DNA of 5,009 nt from an uncultured Actinomyces sp. (GTDB taxonomy: Bacteria; Actinomycetota; Actinomycetes; Actinomycetales; Actinomycetaceae): NCBI GenBank assembly GCA_938022345.1, contig CALIEP010000019.1, forward strand, positions 1-5,009, read 5' to 3'. Shown here piece by piece: positions 1-5,009 of the stretch (the stretch's first letter is position 1; each line of letters starts with the position of its first letter). The notes under the pieces are model-generated. The model was not told the DNA's origin. It ran no database searches and was given only the letters and a program-made list of their open reading frames with translations. The position numbers and the translations under genes are program-made.

Positions 1-272
1 TCGATACGACGCTGATCAGATGCGTCTTCGTCAATGAGTTCGGGGGCGATGATCTCGTTCACAGCGTCAACGGCGTCTTGAACGCCCTTGCCTTGGTAAC
101 GACACTTGTCGCCGTCACGACGCTCAACGGCCTCGAATGCACCGGTGGATGCACCAGAGGGAACTGCTGCGCGCTCAAAGGTGCCGTCTTCAAGGACGAC
201 CTCAACCTCGACGGTGGGGTTACCGCGGGAATCAAGAATCTCGCGAGCTCCGATTGCTTCAATGCTTGCCAC
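1..272 (-). CDS. eno: Enolase (phosphopyruvate hydratase), N-terminal part; 3' end beyond the left edge
   Basis: Enolase interconverts 2-phosphoglycerate and phosphoenolpyruvate in glycolysis, in the cytoplasm; many bacterial enolases also join RNA-degrading complexes or appear on the surface. The 90 visible codons cover the N-terminal domain of a protein usually about 430 residues long. Diagnostic stretches are IEAIGAREILDSRGNPTVEVE (residues 4-24), the mobile active-site loop PSGASTG (38-44, with Ser42) and RRDGDK (51-56), then a GKGV turn near 61-64. The start is GTG at 272, preceded by GGAG (280-283) with a 7-nt spacer; no other start fits the conserved N-terminus. The gene lies after a terminator and has its own candidate promoter, so it is probably transcribed separately from pth-mfd-lipoprotein. 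Cys57 and Gln60, in DKCRYQGKGV, differ from the Ser and Leu I recall as commonest there; this is probably lineage variation. The catalytic barrel is outside the window. Identity is very secure. Confidence 0.97.
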   Translation of the reverse strand, partial: MASIEAIGAREILDSRGNPTVEVEVVLEDGTFERAAVPSGASTGAFEAVERRDGDKCRYQGKGVQDAVDAVNEIIAPELIDEDASDQRRI

Positions 273-279
273 GTTAATT

Positions 280-283
280 CTCC
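280..283 (-). promoter_or_regulatory. Ribosome binding site of eno
   Basis: GGAG on the minus strand lies 7 nt before the GTG start and decides the start at 272. It sits in the loop of a possible 6-bp A/T-rich hairpin (arms 289-294 and 273-278), so it should stay accessible even if the arms pair. Confidence 0.75.
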
Positions 284-310
284 AATCGATTAACTACGTG
301 ACTACTGTCG

Positions 311-339
311 TATCTAACGCTAGTACATTCGGCGCTCAA
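311..339 (-). promoter_or_regulatory. Candidate promoter of eno
   Basis: On the minus strand, TTGAGC (339-334) resembles a -35 box (TTGA matches) and is followed after exactly 17 nt by TAGATA (316-311), a weak -10 hexamer. The gap to the GTG start leaves a short leader of roughly 30 nt. The placement downstream of a terminator and upstream of eno makes a promoter necessary somewhere here, but the -10 match is poor and this exact assignment is inference. Confidence 0.35.
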
Positions 340-430
340 GCAGAACTGCTACACCCGTGCACCACTGCATATTCATGACGCCATCCGTGCGTTATTTGGC
401 GAAAATTAGACATAGGTCCCCATAAATGCC

Positions 431-460
431 GTATCGCCCACCCTCTCTGGTGGGCGATAC
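431..460 (-). terminator. Stem-loop terminator after the lipoprotein gene
   Basis: A perfect 12-bp stem (arms 449-460 and 431-442, sequence GTATCGCCCACC and its complement) encloses a 6-nt loop. It lies 34 nt past the lipoprotein stop codon and before the eno promoter region. The minus-strand sequence after the stem has only a short ATTTAT and no strong T run, which is common for actinobacterial terminators. It probably ends the pth-mfd-lipoprotein unit. A T run is also lacking on the plus side, where no gene needs terminating. Confidence 0.65.
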
Positions 461-487
461 ATCACATTTAGATGATCGATCAGTCTG

Positions 488-512
488 AGTCGAGCTATTG
501 CTGTGCTCGACT
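488..512 (-). repeat. 7-bp inverted repeat spanning the lipoprotein stop codon
   Basis: AGTCGAG (512-506 on the minus strand) pairs with CTCGACT (494-488), leaving an 11-nt loop that contains the TAG stop. It is followed 27 nt later by the stronger 12-bp terminator stem. It may add to 3'-end structure of the transcript, or be chance. Confidence 0.4.
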
Positions 513-1067
513 ATTGGCGCGGATGACGTCACCAAAAACGCCTTGAGTCAGCGAACCGCTTTGCGCATCCAAGGTGCCGTACCGGGGATTGATTTCAACC
601 TTGGTTGTTTGAATCGTGTTCGCCAATTCTGCATTCGCCTGGGCCAATTGCTGTTGAGACATCCCGGAGGAACGCAGCTTCTGCTGGGCGATCGAGTTCT
701 TAATGATGGTCTTCAGCAAAGGGCTGGGATTCGTAATGGGCGTGCTCTTCCCACCGCGCTGAACAACTTCTTGTCCCATTTCAGCAAGGCTGTCAGTGAT
801 TTCCTGGTCAGAGACCGTGATGCCATTCTTCTCGGCAAGCTTGCCGATGGCCAGGTTCTGGTTCAGAGTCGGAAGCAACCGTGAGGCATCGACATCTTGA
901 CCAAGCAGCCCACTGAGCTGCTGGCTGGTCAAGCTCACATCGGCTTCACTGATACGCGTATCTCCAACGATTGCGGCGGTTCCCGGGTGAGCAGAGCAAG
1001 CTCCGAGTCCCAAACCACACACGGCAAGAAGGATCGCGGCCTTTGATGCGCGCGCACGTGAAACCAT
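495..1067 (-). CDS. Secreted lipoprotein with SurA N-terminal (foldase/chaperone-like) domain
   Basis: This 190-residue protein has a clear lipoprotein signal peptide: basic start (VSRARASK), hydrophobic core (residues 10-22) and lipobox LGAC with the lipidated Cys at 24. It should be exported and anchored on the outer face of the membrane. The mature part (AAIVGDTRISEADV, then helices to about 150) resembles the SurA/PrsA N-terminal chaperone fold. The NPRYG motif (160-164) near the C-terminus is typical of actinobacterial lipoproteins of this type. No parvulin peptidyl-prolyl isomerase domain is present and the length leaves no room for one, so the likely role is binding or helping fold exported proteins; this is family inference, not shown. 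I chose the ATG at 1067 because GGAGG (1076-1080) precedes it by 8 nt; the GTG eight codons upstream at 1091 has no good ribosome site. It follows mfd by 54 nt, probably in the same operon, and ends with TAG. Confidence 0.85.
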   Translation of the reverse strand: MVSRARASKAAILLAVCGLGLGACSAHPGTAAIVGDTRISEADVSLTSQQLSGLLGQDVDASRLLPTLNQNLAIGKLAEKNGITVSDQEITDSLAEMGQEVVQRGGKSTPITNPSPLLKTIIKNSIAQQKLRSSGMSQQQLAQANAELANTIQTTKVEINPRYGTLDAQSGSLTQGVFGDVIRANSRAQQ

Positions 1068-1075
1068 GAAAATAT

Positions 1076-1080
1076 CCTCC
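1076..1080 (-). promoter_or_regulatory. Ribosome binding site deciding the lipoprotein start
   Basis: GGAGG on the minus strand, 8 nt before the ATG at 1067. It lies inside the longer open frame that begins at GTG 1091, and so argues for the shorter protein, which also gives a normal-length signal peptide. Confidence 0.8.
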
Positions 1081-1121
1081 GGTTCATTCACTTCGTAGTC
1101 AGTGTCAGTGTAGCGCTCTCA

Positions 1122-2483
1122 TCAGCGCGTTGACGCCACGGTCGGATTGAGAACCTTTGTCAGAAGGTTCTCAATCCATTCAAGCAAGGCGTGATCGGTC
1201 AAAGGCACTCCCCCAACCCGCGCCGTCATGGGGAGCGGAACCAAAAGTTGGCGAACCGCAGCCTTGACAACACAACCGGGGTACAAACGCTTCAGACGAA
1301 GCGCCTGAGATTCCTTCAACTCGATCGGGTGAATACGCAGGTACTTGCCCTGTGTAGCGACTTCGTCAATTCCGATTTGTCGAAGAAGAGCACGCAGGCG
1401 CGCAATTTCGAAGAGCAAGTCCACCTGAGGCGGAATGGGACCATAGCGGTCTGTAATTTCGTCGCGCAGGTCCTTTTCCTGCTCACTGTTTTCCACCGCA
1501 GCGATCTTTCCGTAAACCTCCAAACGCAAGCGTTCTGCGGAAATATAGCTTTCGGGAATATGCGCATCAACGGTCACGTCTAGGCGCAGATCCTTCTTCT
1601 CTTCCTTGCGCTGCCCCTTGAAGGCCGCAACCGCATCGGCAACCATCCGAACGTAAAGGTCAAAGCCCACGCCTTCAATGTGTCCCGACTGTGCACCGCC
1701 CAGAAGGTTACCTGCGCCTCGGATCTCAAGATCACGCTGCGCAACGGCAAGACCCGCCCCCAGATCAGCGTTCTGGGCAATCGTTTGCAACCTCTCATGA
1801 GCGGTTTCTGAAAGCGGGCGGTCCGAGGGATAGAAGAAGTAGGCATATGCGCGCTCGCGGCCTCGGCCCACACGCCCACGCAACTGGTGCAATTGGGACA
1901 GACCAAAGGTATCTGCGCGGTCAACGATCAACGTATTCGCATTGGAAATATCCAGACCGGTTTCCACGATGGTCGTGCACACCAGCACGTCAAAATCGTG
2001 GTTCCAGAAATCAACGATGACGCTTTCCAACTGATGTTCGTTGAGCTTTCCGTGAGCGACCCTAATTCGCGCCTCGGGAACAAGCTCTTGGATATGTGCT
2101 GCGACCGAAGAAATCGAATCCACTCGGTTGTGGACGTAGAAAACCTGCCCATCGCGCAGGAGTTCCCTGCGAATCGCCGCACTGACCTGCGCATCGGTGT
2201 GAGCACCCACAAAGGTAAGGACGGGCTGTCGTTCTTCGGGAGGAGTCTGAAGAATCGACATTTCACGAATACCCGAAACCGCCATCTCCAAGGTTCTGGG
2301 AATAGGCGTTGCCGACATCGAGAGAACATCGACATCTGCGCGCAGAGCTTTGAGCGTCTCCTTGTGTTCAACGCCAAAACGCTGTTCCTCATCAATGATG
2401 ACCAGACCCAAGTCCTTAAAAGCAATGGCACCACTGAGCAGCGAGTGGGTACCAATCACCAGGTCCACTCCTCCCGAGGCCAA
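1122..2483 (-). CDS. mfd: Mfd C-terminal fragment: rest of the RecG-like translocase and C-terminal domain
   Basis: This is the remainder of mfd, open from a TTG codon 11 codons after the stop. Numbering from that codon, motif II is DEEQ (31-34), motif III SATPIPRT (57-64), the motif V region CTTIVETGLDISNA (169-182) and motif VI QLRGRVGRGRERAYAYF (200-216). The translocation (TRG) motif region is RDLEIRGAGNLLGGAQSGH (250-268). The C-terminal domain (about 305-440, AHIPESYISAERLRLEVYGKIA) in the family masks the UvrA-binding surface. All are intact. It lacks Walker A, so it cannot be an ATPase alone. Independent translation would need re-initiation: AAGGAAGGA directly precedes the TTG, and GGGAGGA (2469-2475) lies 9 nt before an in-frame GTG (2459). 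Neither is proof. Most likely this is the untranslated remnant of an interrupted gene. Confidence 0.5.
   Translation of the reverse strand: MASGGVDLVIGTHSLLSGAIAFKDLGLVIIDEEQRFGVEHKETLKALRADVDVLSMSATPIPRTLEMAVSGIREMSILQTPPEERQPVLTFVGAHTDAQVSAAIRRELLRDGQVFYVHNRVDSISSVAAHIQELVPEARIRVAHGKLNEHQLESVIVDFWNHDFDVLVCTTIVETGLDISNANTLIVDRADTFGLSQLHQLRGRVGRGRERAYAYFFYPSDRPLSETAHERLQTIAQNADLGAGLAVAQRDLEIRGAGNLLGGAQSGHIEGVGFDLYVRMVADAVAAFKGQRKEEKKDLRLDVTVDAHIPESYISAERLRLEVYGKIAAVENSEQEKDLRDEITDRYGPIPPQVDLLFEIARLRALLRQIGIDEVATQGKYLRIHPIELKESQALRLKRLYPGCVVKAAVRQLLVPLPMTARVGGVPLTDHALLEWIENLLTKVLNPTVASTR
1144..1177 (-). repeat. Perfect 14-bp inverted repeat inside the 3' end of mfd
   Basis: Arms 1164-1177 and 1144-1157 (GGATTGAGAACCTT and its exact complement) flank a 6-nt loop. 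The repeat encodes residues WIENLLTKVLNP, about 20 nt before the mfd stop codon. No T run follows on either strand, so it does not look like a classical terminator. In the mRNA it would form a strong hairpin between mfd and the lipoprotein gene, and could slow 3' decay or separate expression of the two; the role is inference. Confidence 0.7.
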
Positions 2484-2516
2484 TCCTTCCTTGACTTTCT
2501 CTGCTTCCTTCGGCGT

Positions 2517-2519
2517 TTA
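2517..2519 (-). other. Premature in-frame TAA in mfd
   Basis: The codon after TLSRF reads TAA (plus strand tta). The frame before and after is identical, and conserved Mfd sequence continues straight through. The preceding gene pth ends with TAA at its expected C-terminus, so TAA is used as a normal stop here and a changed genetic code is not supported. Confidence 0.9.
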
Positions 2520-4754
2520 GAATCGCGAGAGGGTACCGATCGTCACTGGGAATCCCGCGTAGCGCTCCGCAAAGGTCTCCGCGTGCTGTTGAACCAGAAG
2601 GGTCGTTGGAACCAACAGTGCGACCTGCTTGCCGTCTTGAATCGCCTTAAAAGCCGCACGCACGGCGATTTCGGTCTTTCCGTAGCCGACATCGCCCGTT
2701 AGCAGACGGTCCATGGGCATCGGTTTTTCCATATCCGCCTTGACCTCGTCGATGGTGACCAGCTGATCAGGAGTCTCGACGTAGGGGAAGGAATCTTCCA
2801 ATTCGCGTTGCCAGGGGGTATCTGGACCGAAGGCATGACCCTTCGTCGCCTGACGGACGGCGTACAAACGGATGAGCTCTTGCGCGATTTCCTTAACAGC
2901 TTTGCGCGCCTTAGCCTTTGTTTTCTCCCAGTCGGCACCGCCCATCTTGGTCAGTGCGGGCTGATCAGACCCGGTGTATTTCGAGATCTGATCCAGGCTA
3001 TCTGTGGGGATGAAGAGACGGTCTCCGGGCTGGCCGCGTTTCGAGGGAGCGTATTCCAAGACCAGGTAGTCCCTGGTCACCTGGCCATCACCGCGACCAA
3101 CGGTTCGGGAGACCAATTCAATGAAGCGCCCGATGCCATGCTGGTCATGGACAATGTAGTCCCCCGGATGCAGGCTGAGCGGATCGACACCCTTGCGCCG
3201 CCTCGAGGGCATCTTGCGCATATCGCGAGTCGTTGCACCAACTCGCCCGGAAAGATCCGACTCAGAGATGATCGCCAGTTTCAGATCCGGAGCGACAAAA
3301 CCCTTCGTACGGGGAGCTGCCACAACATCAAGAACCGATGAATCCTGCGTGGGATCGATTTCTTGAACAATTCGGCTTCCAATTCCTGCATCGGTCGCAA
3401 TCGAATACAGACGCCGGGCCGGACCTTCGCCTTCTGCCGCAAGGATGAGCGTCCATCCGCTGCGAATAAGCGTTCGGATATCCTCAAGTGCGCGAGTGTA
3501 GTCCCCTCGGTAGGGGCGAACATCGCGCGCACCAAGCGCGACCAAGGTATCCGACACGATGACCGAGTGCGCTTCCTTTTTGAGCAGCGCTCCCGATGCG
3601 ACATCGCTTTCGGCCTCTTCCCCGAGGCCGTGGGAATTCTTGGCCATGGCCTCGGCAAGTTCAGCGGGGGGAAGCGCCGTCAGTTCCCACCACGGGCGCC
3701 CCTGCGCTCCCCAAATTTCCTCGAGGGGAATGAAGGAGGCGTCTCCCGCCTCGAGAGGGACTGCTCCCCCACCTGCGGCCTGTGACCATGCGGCAGAGAG
3801 AAATTCTTCGGTTGTCGCGACCAAGTCCGCACCGCGAGCGCGAATACGTTCGGGATCAATGGCGACGAATAGTCCGCCCGCGGGGATCAGGTCAAGGAAG
3901 GAATCCATTCCACCGACAAGGATTGGCGCCAAAGATTCGAGGCCGGGAGCCGCGATCCCTTGAGAGGCAAGCTCGAGAATCTCTGCGGCGCCGGGCAGAC
4001 GATCCATCTCACTGCGGGCCTTTGCACGAACTTGCGGCGTCAGCAGTAATTCGCGGCAGGCAACCGCCCAGACACCAGAGTCGACCACTCCCAATGTTCG
4101 TTGATCTGACAGGGAGAAGGCGCGAATTTCATCAACTTCGTCCCCCCACAATTCGATACGCAGGGGGTGTGCTTCCTGGGGCGGGAAAACATCGAGAATG
4201 CCACCGCGAACCGAGAATTGTCCGCGCTGCTCAACCATATCGACGCGCGTATAACCCAGGTTTTCAAGCTCCCTGGCGAGGTTGGGCAGATCGACGATAT
4301 CCCCGGCTTTGACACGTACGGGGGCGCGGTCCGCGATCCCGTGAATGATGGGCTGCATGAGAGCGCGAACGGGGATGACAACGACATTCAGCGCCCCGGC
4401 ATGTTCGTCTCCCGATTGCGGGTGGATCAGACGACGGAGGACGGCAATTCTTTGCGCCATGGTGTCAACCTGCGGCGATAGGCGCTCGTGAGGCAGCGTT
4501 TCCCATGAGGGAAAAACCTCGACGTCTTCAACCCATGCGCGCAGAGCGCTTGCGGTTTCTTCTGCTTCACGTCCCGTAGGTACAACGACGTAAATTGTCT
4601 TATCCCGGCGTTGAGCCATTGATGCGATCAGAGGAATGCGCGCACCCGCAGGAGCAACGACGCATCCTGATTCACCGTGATCGATGGATTCAAGGACGCG
4701 ATGAAGCGCCTCATCCTGAGCAAAGACGGGAAGAAGAGCAGAAAACTGTGACAC
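2517..4754 (-). CDS. mfd: Mfd N-terminal 745 residues: UvrB-like module, RNA-polymerase-interaction domain, start of the motor
   Basis: This is the part of mfd translated before the TAA. Residues about 10-330 form the UvrB-homology region (VVPTGREAEE near 57-66; EQRGQFSVRGGILDVFPP at 175-192; IELWGDEVDEIRAFS at 200-214), which in the family contacts UvrA. Residues about 390-515 are the less conserved linker domains. The RNA-polymerase-interaction domain, of the CarD/CdnL type, begins at about 527 (LHPGDYIVHDQHGIGRF, 528-544) and continues to about 595 (LVLEY, LFIPTD). The translocase starts near 605, with Walker A GDVGYGKT (687-694; Lys693, Thr694) and motif Ia PTTLLVQQH (716-724). The product ends at SRF, before motif II, so it should not hydrolyse ATP or translocate. 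It might still touch UvrA and polymerase; whether such a fragment is stable is unknown. Confidence 0.85.
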   Translation of the reverse strand: MSQFSALLPVFAQDEALHRVLESIDHGESGCVVAPAGARIPLIASMAQRRDKTIYVVVPTGREAEETASALRAWVEDVEVFPSWETLPHERLSPQVDTMAQRIAVLRRLIHPQSGDEHAGALNVVVIPVRALMQPIIHGIADRAPVRVKAGDIVDLPNLARELENLGYTRVDMVEQRGQFSVRGGILDVFPPQEAHPLRIELWGDEVDEIRAFSLSDQRTLGVVDSGVWAVACRELLLTPQVRAKARSEMDRLPGAAEILELASQGIAAPGLESLAPILVGGMDSFLDLIPAGGLFVAIDPERIRARGADLVATTEEFLSAAWSQAAGGGAVPLEAGDASFIPLEEIWGAQGRPWWELTALPPAELAEAMAKNSHGLGEEAESDVASGALLKKEAHSVIVSDTLVALGARDVRPYRGDYTRALEDIRTLIRSGWTLILAAEGEGPARRLYSIATDAGIGSRIVQEIDPTQDSSVLDVVAAPRTKGFVAPDLKLAIISESDLSGRVGATTRDMRKMPSRRRKGVDPLSLHPGDYIVHDQHGIGRFIELVSRTVGRGDGQVTRDYLVLEYAPSKRGQPGDRLFIPTDSLDQISKYTGSDQPALTKMGGADWEKTKAKARKAVKEIAQELIRLYAVRQATKGHAFGPDTPWQRELEDSFPYVETPDQLVTIDEVKADMEKPMPMDRLLTGDVGYGKTEIAVRAAFKAIQDGKQVALLVPTTLLVQQHAETFAERYAGFPVTIGTLSRF

Positions 4755-5009
4755 TTAGGCTCCCTGACGCGTGTGCAGGCGCTGCTGCGCCTCACTGAAA
4801 CTGGTGGTCACAATATCTTCGACGACATCGGCGGCCTGGGCGATGGTGACGGCGAGGTCATCAAGTTCGCTGCTATTCATTCGCGCTAAGACGTAGTCGG
4901 CTGGGTTCATGCGTCCCGGCGGACGTCCAATCCCGATACGTAGGCGGTTGTAGTCTTTTGTCCCCAGTACCTGGGAGATCGACTTCAAGCCGTTGTGCCC
5001 ACCTTCACC
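4755..5009 (-). CDS. pth: Peptidyl-tRNA hydrolase, C-terminal part; 5' end beyond the right edge
   Basis: Pth cleaves the ester bond between peptide and tRNA in peptidyl-tRNAs dropped by ribosomes, recycling tRNA in the cytoplasm. The 84 visible residues are the C-terminal part of a protein usually near 190 residues. They open with GGHNG (residues 3-7 of the fragment), the conserved segment whose His and Asn line the active site. They continue with LKSISQVLGTKDYNRLRIGIGRP, another family signature, then the helical C-terminus ending in RTRQGA and TAA (4757-4755). The N-terminal catalytic His and Asn lie outside the window. The stop codon is directly followed by the GTG of mfd, implying one transcript and possibly coupled translation; pth next to mfd is also known in other actinobacteria. 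Identity is secure. Confidence 0.95.
   Translation of the reverse strand, partial: GEGGHNGLKSISQVLGTKDYNRLRIGIGRPPGRMNPADYVLARMNSSELDDLAVTIAQAADVVEDIVTTSFSEAQQRLHTRQGA
4760..4765 (-). promoter_or_regulatory. Ribosome binding site of mfd inside the pth 3' end
   Basis: AGGGAG on the minus strand lies within the last codons of pth, 5 nt before the mfd GTG start at 4754. A ribosome terminating at the pth TAA would sit on this start, which fits translational coupling. Confidence 0.65.

Larger units (their letters stand above)
1122..4754 (-). pseudogene. mfd: mfd, transcription-repair coupling factor, interrupted by one in-frame stop codon
   Basis: Mfd removes RNA polymerase stalled at DNA lesions and recruits UvrA to start nucleotide excision repair. 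Ignoring the stop, the frame is about 1210 codons, the usual family length. The minus strand reads ACC CTC TCG CGA TTC TAA ACG CCG AAG: residues TLSRF, stop, then TPKEAEKVKEG continuing in the same frame into ASGGVDLVIGTH. Family members have one ordinary residue at this point; CAA (Gln) or TCA (Ser) would each become TAA by one base change. No insertion or deletion is needed and all motifs on both sides are intact, so the change is recent or a sequencing error. The gene starts at GTG 4754, touching the pth stop (TAAGTG), with AGGGAG (4760-4765) 5 nt upstream. It ends with tandem TGA TGA (1124-1119). As the sequence stands, full-length Mfd cannot be made except by read-through. Confidence 0.9.

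Noticed and set aside
473..482. Palindrome TGATCGATCA near the terminator
   Set aside because: Ten bases, self-complementary, a single copy near no start; as likely chance as an operator.
498..884. 128-codon open frame on the plus strand opposite the lipoprotein gene
   Set aside because: Antisense to a gene with a clear signal peptide, lipobox and ribosome site; no family resemblance in the translation.
1068..1091. Longer lipoprotein start at GTG 1091
   Set aside because: It has no good ribosome site and adds eight acidic residues before the signal peptide; the ATG at 1067 has GGAGG at ideal spacing.
1098..1110. Two tandem GTCAGT units between mfd and the lipoprotein gene
   Set aside because: Only two short units; no sign of a larger repeat array or a binding-site arrangement.
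2457..2519. Programmed frameshift or altered genetic code as explanation of the mfd break
   Set aside because: Both halves are in the same frame, so no shift is needed. TAA ends pth at its natural C-terminus, so it is a normal stop here, and the sense-strand context TAA-A does not resemble known read-through sites.
1887..2702. 271-codon open frame on the plus strand opposite mfd
   Set aside because: It lies wholly antisense to conserved Mfd helicase sequence, its translation has no recognisable domain and no ribosome site was evident; it is a shadow of the real gene.
3622..3655. 8-bp inverted repeat CCGAGGCC/GGCCTCGG within mfd
   Set aside because: Long 18-nt loop, GC-rich codons and central coding position make chance the best explanation.

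Overview
The window reads as ordinary housekeeping chromosome from a moderately GC-rich actinobacterium. Every real gene lies on the minus strand. The grouping pth - mfd - SurA-type lipoprotein - eno resembles the pth/mfd/eno neighbourhood known from mycobacteria and streptomycetes. The enolase and Mfd sequences have an actinobacterial look. The family Actinomycetaceae is a plausible guess, but it is recall and not a search result.

Layout in the direction of transcription (right to left): the 3' part of pth (peptidyl-tRNA hydrolase) enters at the right edge and ends at 4755. Its TAA directly abuts the GTG start of mfd (transcription-repair coupling factor), which spans 4754-1122. After a 54-nt gap comes a 190-residue SurA_N-type lipoprotein gene (1067-495). 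A 12-bp perfect stem-loop at 431-460 probably ends this transcription unit. A candidate promoter (311-339) and a GTG start with a good ribosome binding site (272) then begin eno, which runs off the left edge after 90 codons. There is no gene-free stretch over 300 bases. The longest, 273-494, holds the terminator and the eno leader.

The main anomaly is in mfd. A single in-frame TAA (2517-2519) splits an otherwise intact reading frame of about 1210 codons between helicase motif Ia and motif II. Both halves keep all their family motifs and stay in the same frame, so this is a point nonsense change (or a sequencing error) and not a decayed gene. If real, the strain lacks full-length Mfd. It could make only a 745-residue protein with the UvrA-facing module, the RNA-polymerase-interaction domain and the Walker A motif but no complete motor. 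The stop could also depress expression of the lipoprotein gene downstream.

The second notable structure is a perfect 14-bp inverted repeat with a 6-nt loop inside the last codons of mfd (1144-1177). I see no mobile element, CRISPR array, RNA gene, phage gene or unfamiliar multi-gene system.
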